Origin: an uncultured Bacteroidales bacterium
GTDB lineage: Bacteria; Bacteroidota; Bacteroidia; Bacteroidales; Bacteroidaceae
DNA: 48,328 bases
Direction of reading: 5' to 3'
NCBI GenBank assembly: GCA_902763865.1
Contig: CACWTR010000044.1
Location: 1 to 48,328 of the forward strand
The notes under the pieces are model-generated. The model saw only the letters and a list, made by a program, of their open reading frames with translations. It was not told where the DNA came from and made no database searches. Below are positions 9,033 through 16,136 of this stretch, one piece after another; positions within the stretch are counted from its first letter, which is position 1; each line of letters starts with the position of its first letter. Both the position numbers and the translations under genes were made by a program.

Positions 9033-9785
9033 TGAGAGTATTTCCTGTGCCAAGGCCAGGTGAGCCTTGGAGCCTGCGGCATCGGCATCGTAGAGGATGG
9101 CGGGCACGCCGTGGCTGGGAGCTTCGCTGAGCTTGACGTTGCGCTGGATGACGGTCTTGAAGACGAGTTCGCGGAAGTGGCGCCGTACTTCCTCGTAGAT
9201 TTGGTTGGCAAGGCGCAGGCGGCTGTCGTACATGGTCAGCAGGAATCCTTCTATCTCGAGTTGGGGATTCATGCGTGTCTTGACAATTTTGATGGTGTTG
9301 AGCAGCTTGCTGATGCCTTCCAGGGCGAAGTATTCGCACTGCACGGGGATGATGACGCTGTCGGCTGCCGTGAGTGCGTTGACCGTGATGAGGCCGAGGC
9401 TGGGGCTGCAGTCGATGAGGATGTAGTCGTAGTCCGCCACGATGGGCTGCAACAGTTCCTTCATGATGCGCTCCTGGTTCTTGAAGTGGAGCAGTTCAAT
9501 CTCTGCGCCCACCAGGTTGATGTGCGAAGGCACGATGTCGAGGCCCTCGATGTCGGTCGTATAGATGATGTCGCGGATGCTGACCTGTCCGAGCAGGGCG
9601 TTGTAGATGGAGTGGTCTATCTTGCTCACATCGACACCCATGCCGCTGGAGGCGTTGGCCTGCGGGTCGGCATCTACGAGCAGCACTTTCTTCTCCAGCG
9701 TTGCGAGCGAGGCGGCCAGGTTCATGCTTGTCGTGGTCTTGCCCACACCGCCCTTCTGGTTAACGATTGCAATGGTTTTGCTCAT
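9021..9785 (-). CDS. parA: Chromosome partitioning ATPase ParA/Soj
   Basis: The 254-residue ParA ATPase acts with ParB in origin segregation and, in other bacteria, contacts DnaA. It has the deviant Walker A box with signature lysine ([13 protein letters not shown]11 and K16), the Walker A' [16 protein letters not shown] and the Walker B region [12 protein letters not shown] chose the ATG at 9785 because it gives the conserved opening [13 protein letters not shown] and follows a TAnnTTTG box at 9808-9815. A longer frame to 9947 has no family support upstream. The last residues (RNS-stop) and the stop codon fall within a dispersed AATTCATAGTTC-type repeat. parA heads the five-gene par-rel operon. 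Confidence 0.95.
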   Translation of the reverse strand: MSKTIAIVNQKGGVGKTTTSMNLAASLATLEKKVLLVDADPQANASSGMGVDVSKIDHSIYNALLGQVSIRDIIYTTDIEGLDIVPSHINLVGAEIELLHFKNQERIMKELLQPIVADYDYILIDCSPSLGLITVNALTAADSVIIPVQCEYFALEGISKLLNTIKIVKTRMNPQLEIEGFLLTMYDSRLRLANQIYEEVRRHFRELVFKTVIQRNVKLSEAPSHGVPAILYDADAAGSKAHLALAQEILSRNS

Positions 9786-9807
9786 ATACAGTAGGCTTAA
9801 TTTTTTG

Positions 9808-9815
9808 CAAAGATA
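9808..9815 (-). promoter_or_regulatory. -7 box of the parA-rel operon
   Basis: The minus strand reads TATCTTTG, 22 bp before the parA start. It is the only clear promoter motif ahead of the five-gene operon. Confidence 0.65.
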
Positions 9816-9865
9816 CAGCAAAAGTGCGAGAAGTCGGGACTTTTCCTCTGTTATTCTGCCATAAA

Positions 9866-9894
9866 TGTTGATAAACGTCCCATTTTGTGGATAA
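9866..9894 (-). promoter_or_regulatory. Pair of DnaA-box-like sites upstream of parA
   Basis: The minus strand carries TTATCCACA (9886-9894), a perfect canonical DnaA box, and TTATCAACA (9866-9874), a one-base variant, in the same orientation 20 bp apart. Both lie between the divergent promoters of parA and the helicase gene. Confidence 0.5.
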
Positions 9895-9932
9895 CTGAGG
9901 CGGGAAAGTTTTTCTCTTTCCCCTTTTTTCCG

Positions 9933-9940
9933 TACTTTTG
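9933..9940 (+). promoter_or_regulatory. -7 box of the SF1 helicase gene
   Basis: TACTTTTG matches TAnnTTTG and ends 18 bp before the ATG at 9959, so the in-frame TTG at 9938 is inside the promoter and cannot be the start. Confidence 0.6.
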
Positions 9941-9958
9941 CCGTCAAAATCAGACATC

Positions 9959-11911
9959 ATGGCAGACAGTCCTATCAGTATCCTGACCCGCCAACGCTCC
10001 CTGCTGCAGACGGAATACGCCTACGAGAAGGAAGAGTTTCAGCGGCTCACCGAGACGACCGGCATCGACAGCAAGGTGCGGCGCGGCACGGCGTGGTTCC
10101 CCGTCTCGTTGGGGCGAAGCTACCGCAACTCGCTGGACCAGCTGGTGGTGGAGGTTTATAGGGGGCAAGGAGCGAGGGGCATGGAGCAAGGAGCGAGGGG
10201 CATGGGGCAAGGAGCAGGGGGCATGGAGCAAGGGGCTGACGATGAGGCCGAGCCATCCCTCTTCGAGCCGGGCAAGCCTGTCTGTTTCTTCACGGAGGAT
10301 GCTTCCGGCTTGCGGCACGGCACGGGCGGAATGCTGCACTACTACAAGTTCGTGGCTCAGGTGAGCTACGCCGAGGAGGACCGCATGGTGATTGCCCTGC
10401 CCGGCGAGGAGGCCCTGGTGCAGTTGCAGGCTGGTCAGCGCACGGGCGTACAGCTGTACTTCGACGAACAGACGTACCGCCTGATGTTCGAGGCCCTGGA
10501 CAGCGCAATCAGCGCCAAGACAGGCCGCCTGGCCGAGCTGCGCGACATCTTCCACGGTTCGCTGCCCGCCGGCAAGTTCACCTTCGATGCAGTACGCTTC
10601 CCTTGGCTCAACACGTCGCAGCAGGCAGCCGTGAACGAGGTGCTGTGGGCCAAGGATGTGGCCGTGGTCCACGGTCCGCCGGGAACGGGCAAGACGACGA
10701 CGCTGGTGGAAGCCATCTACGAGACGCTGCACCGCGAGAATCAGGTGCTGGTGTGTGCGCAGTCGAACATGGCAGTGGATTGGATTGCCGAGAAACTTGT
10801 GGATCGCGGGGTGAGTGTGCTGCGCATAGGCAACCCGACGAGGGTCACGGACAAGATGCTGAGCTTCACGTATGAAAGGCGCTTCGAGTCGCATCCCCTC
10901 TACACGGACCTGTGGGCTGTGCGCCGTGCCATCGGCGAGCTCTACGCCCATCGCAGCGGCAACACCGAGGGGCGTCACCAGAAGATAGCACGCCTCAGGG
11001 AGCGGGCTGCCGAGATGGAGTTCACCATCAATCAGAGCCTTTTCGACAGTGCCAAGGTGATAGCGTGCACACTGGCTGGTTCGGCCAGCCACCTGCTGAC
11101 AGGCATGAAGTTCGGCACGCTCTTCATCGACGAGGCGGCGCAGGCTCTGGAGGCTGCCTGCTGGATAGCTATCCGCAAGGCGCACCGCGTGGTGCTGGCT
11201 GGCGACCACCGTCAGCTGCCGCCCACCATCATGAGTCCCGAGGCGCTTCGCGGCGGGCTGGACCGCACCCTGATGCAGGCTATCGTGGAGAACAAGCCCG
11301 CTGCGGTGTCGCTGCTGCGGGTGCAGTACCGAATGTGCGACACCATCATGCAGTTCCCCAATCATGAGTTTTACGGCGGCAAGCTGGAGAGTGCGCCCGA
11401 AGTCAAGTACCGCGGCATCCTCGACTGGGACTCCGCCGTGGAGTGGATAGACAGCCCCGACGGAGAAGGAGGCGAGCAGAGCGACGGCCTCTCCCGAGTG
11501 AATCCTGCCGAGGCGGTCCTGACGCTCGAAACCCTCAAGCGTTATTTCGAGAAGATAGGCACCGAGCGCATCCTGGAGGAACGCATCGACGTAGGCATCA
11601 TCTCCCCCTACAAGGGGCAGATACGCCTTCTGCGCCGTCTGCTCAAGAAGGATCGCTTCTGGAGGCCCTTCCGCAACCTTGTCACCGTGAACACGGTAGA
11701 TGGCTTCCAGGGGCAGGAACGCGACATCATCGTCATCAGCCTCGTGCGCTCGAATGCTGAAGGCGACATCGGCTTCCTGCGCGACCTGCGGCGCATGAAC
11801 GTAGCTATCACCCGTGCCCGGATGAAGCTTATCCTTCTGGGCGACCGCACCACGCTGTGCCGCATGCCCTTCTACCGCCGACTCTCGGAATACGTTGACG
11901 CCAGCTGGTAG
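9959..11911 (+). CDS. Superfamily 1 DNA/RNA helicase (Upf1/SMUBP-2-like)
   Basis: The 650-residue protein has the SF1B helicase motif set in order: Walker A VVHGPPGTGKTTTL (about 236-250), QSNMAVDWIAEKL (Ia), FIDEAAQALEAACW (II), LAGDHRQLPPT (III), LLRVQYRMCDTIMQFPN (IV), VNTVDGFQGQERDIIVISLVRSN (split here as motif V) and NVAITRARMKLILLGD (VI). It should be an ATP-driven 5'-3' helicase, with substrate not determinable from sequence. Residues about 67-92 are a low-complexity insert of GARGMEQ-type repeats, encoded by 10158-10232, which splits the N-terminal region. It is divergent from parA and followed by a 22-bp tandem repeat. Confidence 0.92.
   Translation: MADSPISILTRQRSLLQTEYAYEKEEFQRLTETTGIDSKVRRGTAWFPVSLGRSYRNSLDQLVVEVYRGQGARGMEQGARGMGQGAGGMEQGADDEAEPSLFEPGKPVCFFTEDASGLRHGTGGMLHYYKFVAQVSYAEEDRMVIALPGEEALVQLQAGQRTGVQLYFDEQTYRLMFEALDSAISAKTGRLAELRDIFHGSLPAGKFTFDAVRFPWLNTSQQAAVNEVLWAKDVAVVHGPPGTGKTTTLVEAIYETLHRENQVLVCAQSNMAVDWIAEKLVDRGVSVLRIGNPTRVTDKMLSFTYERRFESHPLYTDLWAVRRAIGELYAHRSGNTEGRHQKIARLRERAAEMEFTINQSLFDSAKVIACTLAGSASHLLTGMKFGTLFIDEAAQALEAACWIAIRKAHRVVLAGDHRQLPPTIMSPEALRGGLDRTLMQAIVENKPAAVSLLRVQYRMCDTIMQFPNHEFYGGKLESAPEVKYRGILDWDSAVEWIDSPDGEGGEQSDGLSRVNPAEAVLTLETLKRYFEKIGTERILEERIDVGIISPYKGQIRLLRRLLKKDRFWRPFRNLVTVNTVDGFQGQERDIIVISLVRSNAEGDIGFLRDLRRMNVAITRARMKLILLGDRTTLCRMPFYRRLSEYVDASW
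10158..10232 (+). repeat. In-frame GGGGCAAGGAGCA-type repeat within the helicase gene
   Basis: About six imperfect 12-15 bp units (GGGGCAAGGAGCGAGG, GGGGCATGGAGCAAGG and variants) are read through as Gly/Ala/Arg/Met/Gln. Related runs occur in surE and lpxB. Confidence 0.85.
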
Positions 11912-11961
11912 CGCCTTCTAAACGAACTATTTTCTCCGGGTAAAGGTCGTCCTGTAAAAAA

Positions 11962-12060
11962 CCTCACGAGCTTATGGGCAACACCTCACGAGCTTATGGC
12001 CAACACCTCGCGAGCTTTTGGGCAACACGTCACGAGCTTATGGGCAATGGCTCGTGTGCT
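11962..12060 (+). repeat. 22-bp tandem repeat, four full units and a decayed fifth
   Basis: Units start at 11962, 11984, 12006 and 12028, with a degenerate unit from 12050. The core is CACGAGCTTATGGGCAAC with one to four differences between copies. It begins 50 bp after the helicase stop in a 379-bp gene-free gap. There are no unique spacers, so it is not a CRISPR array. Confidence 0.9.
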
Positions 12061-12088
12061 TTTCAAATAGAAGAAATGTTATCCATCC

Positions 12089-12169
12089 TACAGGCTGAAC
12101 AGGAACTGCCGGTCCAGCGTTCACTCACTGGATGACGCGGAAGCGGATGAGGCGGTCCACCTTGATGCC
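12089..12169 (-). pseudogene. Relic of the 3' end of an AlbA-type gene
   Basis: The minus strand matches the last 80 or so bases of the intact gene at 13130-13756 in two blocks. One encodes RLIRFRV, the other RQFLFSL before a TAG stop; the intact gene has RLIRFRV and RQFLFYL. An in-frame TGA and a one-base insertion between the blocks break the frame. The relic and the intact 3' end form direct repeats on either side of the toxin-antitoxin-like pair. Confidence 0.75.
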
Positions 12170-12215
12170 TAAAAAACATCAATAAAGGAAAGAGCAAGTG
12201 GCTAAATTAGCATAT

Positions 12216-12270
12216 AAGTTGATTTGTTCGTCAAAACATTTGGAAGAATCAACTTTTATGTTTATTTTTG
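12216..12270 (+). promoter_or_regulatory. Promoter and inverted-repeat operator of the toxin-antitoxin-like pair
   Basis: TTTG at 12239-12242, 20 bp, then TATTTTTG at 12263-12270 forms a complete Bacteroidetes promoter. A perfect 9-bp inverted repeat (AAGTTGATT at 12216-12224, AATCAACTT at 12247-12255) places one arm between the -33 and -7 boxes, as expected for autorepression by the HTH protein at 12786. Confidence 0.7.
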
Positions 12271-12290
12271 CAGCAGTTTGTTGAGGAATC

Positions 12291-12770
12291 ATGGAAAGGA
12301 ATCTGCTAATAGAGTTGCTTGAAGACGGCGAAAAGGTCAGTCTCTACTCGCCTCACTTTGAAGGAGAGGAGTATTCGGAATTCGAGAAATTCCTCCTGAC
12401 ATATAGAGAAACTTACCCCGATGATGTGCGTCAGTTGGTTTACAGACTTGATATCATCAAACGCGATGGAGCCGAAGACAGGCATTTCCGTTACGAGGGA
12501 ACCATGCGAGACAGGGTAATGGCTTTACCTTCACATTTGGAGACTACATCTCTAAGGCTGTATTTGTTAAATATCCAATCCAGAATCTTGATACTGGGTA
12601 ACGGCGGGTTAAAACAGACTGCCACGTATCAGGAAAACGAGAATCTGCATCGTCAGGTCAGGACTCTACAGAAGATTGATATCGAATTAAAGCAACGGGA
12701 GAGAGAAAAGGTGATTGTTGTCAAAGGCACAGAACTGCTGGGCGAACTGTCGTTTACGATAGATGAATAA
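12291..12770 (+). CDS. Unknown protein, probable partner (toxin?) of an HTH antitoxin
   Basis: The 159-residue soluble protein has no signal peptide or membrane segment. Its central part (YEGTMRDRVMALPSHLETTSLRLYLLNIQSRILILGNGG) has the size and order of a small nuclease-type toxin core. A Lys/Arg/Glu-rich helix and a short strand follow (GTELLGELSFTI). I cannot place it in a named family. The evidence for a toxin role is context: the gene comes first, is followed 15 bp later by a small XRE/HigA-like gene, and has an autoregulatory-looking operator. It is distinctly more AT-rich than neighbouring genes, as expected of transferred DNA. HigB-like or RelE-like activity is possible but unproven. 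Confidence 0.65.
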   Translation: MERNLLIELLEDGEKVSLYSPHFEGEEYSEFEKFLLTYRETYPDDVRQLVYRLDIIKRDGAEDRHFRYEGTMRDRVMALPSHLETTSLRLYLLNIQSRILILGNGGLKQTATYQENENLHRQVRTLQKIDIELKQREREKVIVVKGTELLGELSFTIDE

Positions 12771-12785
12771 GGAAAGGAGGCCAAC

Positions 12786-13103
12786 ATGAAGACAAACAAG
12801 ATAATGGATGAGATTCGCAGTACAATTTCTCCCGAAATGAAGCTGCAGATGGATTTGTCCGTTGCAATAGCAAATCGTATTTACAGTATTCTGGAGGCGA
12901 AAGGAATGTCTCAGAAAGAGTTTGCTTGCCTGATGGGGAAAACAGAAACGGAAGTGAGCAGATGGTTGTCTGGAACTCACAATCTGACGATGGCGACGAT
13001 TTGTAAAATTTCTGCTGCTCTCGGGGAAGACATAATCCGGGTCACCAATAATGTGTACGAGCCTGTCTCCGAAGTGGAGTCATTGTATGCCGCAGAGCCA
13101 TGA
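12786..13103 (+). CDS. HigA-like XRE-family HTH antitoxin/repressor
   Basis: The 105-residue protein contains an XRE/Cro helix-turn-helix (about 43-85). The helix pair SQKEFACLMGKTETEVSRWLSG is followed by HNLTMATICKISAALGED, the standard HigA-type sequence. An N-terminal helical arm (residues 1-40) could bind the partner. The start at 12786 is preceded by AGGAAAGGAGG, an unusually strong Shine-Dalgarno sequence for Bacteroidetes, which normally lack one. This suggests higher output of this protein than of its partner and perhaps foreign origin. Likely represses its own promoter at 12216-12270 and neutralises the product of the preceding gene. Confidence 0.8.
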   Translation: MKTNKIMDEIRSTISPEMKLQMDLSVAIANRIYSILEAKGMSQKEFACLMGKTETEVSRWLSGTHNLTMATICKISAALGEDIIRVTNNVYEPVSEVESLYAAEP

Positions 13104-13129
13104 AGAAATAAAAGACTTTCCCCTCCGCC

Positions 13130-13756
13130 CTACAGATAGAACAGGAACTGCCGGCTTGCATATTCCCACTGGACGACGCGGAAGCGGATGAGGCGGGCCA
13201 GGAGGGTGATGACCTTCGGGCGGGGAAGGCGGGTGCTGCGGACAATCTGGTTCAGCGAGAGCCGATGGTCGCGCAGGACATCGAGTATCTTTTTGACGGA
13301 TTCGGTATAGGTCATCATGGTGCCTCGGGGATTCTGCGACTCGCGCCAGAGGGCCAGATGCACGGGCGAGGCGACGATGTTCTCGTCGGCAATGCGAAGA
13401 TAGGCTACCGGTTTGCCGTCCTCGCCGACAGCGCAGATGGGGCGACGGTCGGAGAGAGGGACAGTGGCGACTACGATGGTGTGCCCCTCGACGTGATAGG
13501 TGTCGAACCCTATGCTGGCTTCCGGACGGCAATAGCGGTAGGCAGCCTGGTGCATCATGAAAATTTCCTCTTCGGAACGGACACCGGACATGTTGCCGTC
13601 GTCGCGGACACCAATCAGCAGCCGTCCGCCGTCGGTGTTGGCAAATGCCGATACTGACTTGGCCAACTTCCGGGCATCGGAGACGCGATACTTGAAGTCC
13701 TGCTGCTGGTGCTCGCCCTCGCTGATGAGGGAGTGAAGGTAATGTCTGTCGTCCAT
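13130..13756 (-). CDS. AlbA/Schlafen-type putative DNA- or RNA-binding protein
   Basis: The 208-residue protein starts with a Schlafen AlbA_2 domain (about 1-120). Diagnostic elements are GEHQQQDFKYRVSDARKLAKS, the glycine-rich AFANTDGGRLLIGVRDDG and the strand YLRIADENIVAS. A small winged-helix-like C-terminal region follows (about 145-208, SLNQIVRSTRLPRPKVITLLARL). Members are annotated as ATP-binding or transcriptional regulators; the function here is unknown. A candidate promoter lies at 13912-13919, leaving a leader of about 150 nt with strong inverted repeats. A decayed copy of its 3' end lies at 12089-12169. Confidence 0.8.
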   Translation of the reverse strand: MDDRHYLHSLISEGEHQQQDFKYRVSDARKLAKSVSAFANTDGGRLLIGVRDDGNMSGVRSEEEIFMMHQAAYRYCRPEASIGFDTYHVEGHTIVVATVPLSDRRPICAVGEDGKPVAYLRIADENIVASPVHLALWRESQNPRGTMMTYTESVKKILDVLRDHRLSLNQIVRSTRLPRPKVITLLARLIRFRVVQWEYASRQFLFYL

Positions 13757-13767
13757 CCTCGTTTTAT

Positions 13768-13905
13768 TTAGGTGGGTTCTATAAATTAGCTTTGGATTGC
13801 TCTTAGGCTATTTTCGAGCAGATTTGACTTCAAACCCGCCGAAGCGTAGCAGGCTACGGTTCAAGGGACTGAAGGCAAAGATGCCGAAAAGAACACCTTT
13901 AGAAG
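13768..13905 (-). other. Inverted-repeat-bounded leader, possible structured RNA
   Basis: On the minus strand the region opens with AAAGGTGTTCT and closes with AGAACCCACCTAAA, which can pair with one bulge. Inside, CGTAGC-CT-GCTACG (near 13845-13860) and flanking CTTGAACC/GGGTTTGAAG give a nested hairpin. It starts just after the -7 box at 13912-13919 and ends about 12 bases before the AlbA start codon. It could be a regulatory leader or a small non-autonomous mobile element. Confidence 0.45.
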
Positions 13906-13911
13906 ATGGGG

Positions 13912-13919
13912 CAAAGTTA
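13912..13919 (-). promoter_or_regulatory. -7 box upstream of the AlbA gene leader
   Basis: TAACTTTG on the minus strand. Transcription would start near 13905, at the outer arm of the inverted-repeat leader. Confidence 0.55.
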
Positions 13920-13978
13920 CATAATAATAAGGAATAAATGAAAGGGGAAAGCAAAAAACTTGAGAAAGGGGAAAATAA

Positions 13979-14022
13979 CCTTAATCTCTAATCCCTAATC
14001 TCTAATCTTTTTACTATCTTTG
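13979..14022 (+). promoter_or_regulatory. surE promoter preceded by a heptamer-type repeat
   Basis: TATCTTTG at 14015-14022 is the -7 box. The 30 bases upstream are repeats of CTAATCTC/CTAATCCC, the complement of the GATTAGGGATTAG words found at 37013-37075. Confidence 0.65.
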
Positions 14023-14043
14023 TGCCATAAAAAGATACATTCC

Positions 14044-14910
14044 ATGCCAAACAGACCTTTGATACTCGTCTCGAATGACGATGGCGTACAGGCACAGGGC
14101 ATCAGGGAACTGACCCGTATGATGCAACAGCTGGGAGACGTCGTCGTAGTGGCCCCCGACGGCCCGCGCAGTGCCGCCTCGTGCAGCATATCGCCCATAA
14201 CGAATATTACCGTGAAGCTCCTGCACGAGGAGGAAGGCTTGCACATATATCAGTGCAGCGGCACACCCACCGACTGCGTGAAGCTGGCGATGGACGGCCT
14301 GCTGGGGCGCGTGCCGGACCTCATGGTGAGCGGCATCAACCACGGCGACAACGCCTCGGTGAGCATTCACTATAGCGGCACCGTGGGGGCGGCACGGGAA
14401 GCTTGCATGAAGCAAGTGCCCGCCATTGCCTACAGCCTGCGGACGAAGAGCTGGCAGTGCGACTTCCGTCCCTACGAGGAAGCAATCCTCCATACGGCAC
14501 GCTACGTGCTGGAGAACGGACTCCCCCCCGATGTCCTGCTCAACGTGAACTTCCCCGAAGTGTCCGAGCTGAAGGGCCTGATGCTGTGCCGCGTCAGCCG
14601 CGGCAGGTGGATGAAGGAGATGGAGAAGGTGGGCGAAGGAACCTATCGGCTGACCGGTTACTTCCAGAACCTGGAGCCCGAGGCCGAGGACACCGACTTC
14701 TGGGCAATGGACCACGGCTATGCCGCCGTTGCACCTGTCCAGCTCGACATGACGGCACACGGGGTGCTGGAAAAAATGAGGGAGCAAGGAGCAAGGGGCA
14801 TGGGGCAAGAGAATAGAATCAAGGGGCAAGGAGCAAGGAGCAAGGGGCAGGGGGCAAGAGAATACAAACTGCCCCAGCAATCCTCTTGCCCCTTGCCCCC
14901 TGCCCCTTAA
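14044..14910 (+). CDS. surE: 5'/3'-nucleotidase SurE with repeat-derived C-terminal tail
   Basis: SurE hydrolyses nucleoside 5'- and 3'-monophosphates using a divalent metal. The metal site is clear: LVSNDDGV (D12, D13), PRSAAS and SGINHGDN, then the SURF-type motif YSGTVGAAREA. The ATG at 14044 follows a TATCTTTG box and gives the standard MPNRPLILVSNDDG opening. The core ends near residue 245 (LDMTAHGVLEKM), the normal family length. The remaining 43 residues are translated from GGGGCAAGGAGCA-type repeats and their inverse (REQGARGMG... to CPLPPAP), and the TAA itself is formed by repeat DNA. The tail is probably non-essential. lpxB follows 12 bases later. Confidence 0.93.
   Translation: MPNRPLILVSNDDGVQAQGIRELTRMMQQLGDVVVVAPDGPRSAASCSISPITNITVKLLHEEEGLHIYQCSGTPTDCVKLAMDGLLGRVPDLMVSGINHGDNASVSIHYSGTVGAAREACMKQVPAIAYSLRTKSWQCDFRPYEEAILHTARYVLENGLPPDVLLNVNFPEVSELKGLMLCRVSRGRWMKEMEKVGEGTYRLTGYFQNLEPEAEDTDFWAMDHGYAAVAPVQLDMTAHGVLEKMREQGARGMGQENRIKGQGARSKGQGAREYKLPQQSSCPLPPAP
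14780..14908 (+). repeat. GGGGCAAGGAGCA-type repeats with inverse copy at the surE 3' end
   Basis: Direct units fill 14785-14860. An inverse copy (CTCTTGCCCCTTGCCCC...) occupies 14883-14908 and can pair with 14842-14860 around a 22-nt loop. The hairpin sits at the surE stop, just before lpxB, and has no U-run, so it is not a standard terminator. Confidence 0.8.
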
Positions 14911-14922
14911 TAGACTAAAGCA

Positions 14923-16092
14923 ATGAAGTACTATCTCATAGCGGGAGAAGCCAGTGGCGACTTGCACGCAAGCCACTTGATGGCGGCACTCAGGAAGGAG
15001 GACCCTGAGGCAAGGTTCCGCTTGTTCGGCGGCGACATGATGAAGGCCCAAGGTGGAGAACTGGTTCAGCACTACCGCGACCTCGCCTATATGGGCATCA
15101 TCCCGGTCCTCATGCACCTGCCCACGATACTGCGCGGCATGAAGCGCTGCCGCCGGGACATCCTCGAATGGCAGCCCGATGCAGTCATCCTGATTGACTA
15201 TCCCGGCTTCAATCTTAAGATAGCACGCTTCGTCAGGCAGCACACCCGCATCCCCGTCTTCTACTACATCTCGCCCAAGATATGGGCATGGAAGGAATGG
15301 CGCATCAAGGACATCAGGCGCAACGTGGATTGCCTGCTGAGCATCCTGCCCTTCGAGGTTGATTTCTTCGAGCGCAAGCATCACTATCCCATCCACTACG
15401 TTGGCAACCCGACGGTAGATGAGGTGGCAGCCTATCTGCAGGAGCACGGGGCAGGGGACAGGGAGTCGTTCTGCCGCGACAACGGACTCGACAGCCGACC
15501 CGTCATAGCCCTGCTGGCAGGCAGCCGCAAGCAAGAGGTGCGCGACAACCTTCCCCGCATGGTCAAGGCCGCAGAACCTTTCTTGAAGGACTACCAGCTC
15601 GTACTGGCCGCAGCACCCGGCCTCAGCGACGAATTCTACCAAGGGGTAAGGAGCAGGGAGCAGGAAGCAAAGCTCAAGGTTGTCCGGGGGCAGACTTACC
15701 GCCTCCTGCAGCACAGCCAGGCAGCACTGGTGACGAGCGGAACGGCAACACTCGAGACGGGCCTCTTCCGCGTCCCGCAAGTGGTGTGCTACCACATGAA
15801 GTGGGGTCGTCTGGCATCCCTCGCCCGCAGGCTGGTGCTGAACGTCCCCTTCATCTCCCTGGTCAACCTCGTGGCAGGCGAAGAGGTCGTGCCCGAACTC
15901 GTGGCGGAACAGATGAATCCCGAGAACGTCCGTCGCCACCTTGCCGCCATTCTGCCCGGCGGACCCGACAGGCAGAAGCAGCTGCAAGGTTACGACCGCA
16001 TGGCTGCCATCCTCGGCGAGCCCGGAGCACCGGGGCGTGCCGCAAAGATAATTTTGGAGCAAGTGAACAAGGGGGCAACCCCTAATTTCTAA
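14923..16092 (+). CDS. lpxB: Lipid-A-disaccharide synthase LpxB
   Basis: LpxB (389 residues, normal length) joins UDP-2,3-diacylglucosamine with lipid X to make the lipid A disaccharide at the inner membrane face. It shows the GT19 motifs AGEASGDLHASHL (residues 6-18), LIDYPGFNLKIAR, YYISPKIWAWKEWR, HYVGNPTVDEV, LLAGSRKQEV and the C-terminal TSGTATLETGLFRVPQVVCYHMK. A short segment (QGVRSREQEAK, near 15640-15672) is encoded by DNA like the GGGGCAAGGAGCA repeats, and the last codons (GATPNF) and stop run into another short-word repeat. It probably shares the surE promoter. Confidence 0.95.
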   Translation: MKYYLIAGEASGDLHASHLMAALRKEDPEARFRLFGGDMMKAQGGELVQHYRDLAYMGIIPVLMHLPTILRGMKRCRRDILEWQPDAVILIDYPGFNLKIARFVRQHTRIPVFYYISPKIWAWKEWRIKDIRRNVDCLLSILPFEVDFFERKHHYPIHYVGNPTVDEVAAYLQEHGAGDRESFCRDNGLDSRPVIALLAGSRKQEVRDNLPRMVKAAEPFLKDYQLVLAAAPGLSDEFYQGVRSREQEAKLKVVRGQTYRLLQHSQAALVTSGTATLETGLFRVPQVVCYHMKWGRLASLARRLVLNVPFISLVNLVAGEEVVPELVAEQMNPENVRRHLAAILPGGPDRQKQLQGYDRMAAILGEPGAPGRAAKIILEQVNKGATPNF

Positions 16093-16136
16093 TTTCCAAT
16101 CCCCAATATAAACAAACTATTAAAATCAAAACAACT

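Noticed and set aside
9786-9947. Upstream extension of parA by 54 codons
   Set aside because: It passes through the promoter and DnaA boxes and lacks family similarity. The ATG at 9785 gives the conserved ParA opening.
11962-12060. 22-bp repeat taken as a CRISPR remnant
   Set aside because: The units abut directly and no spacers exist.
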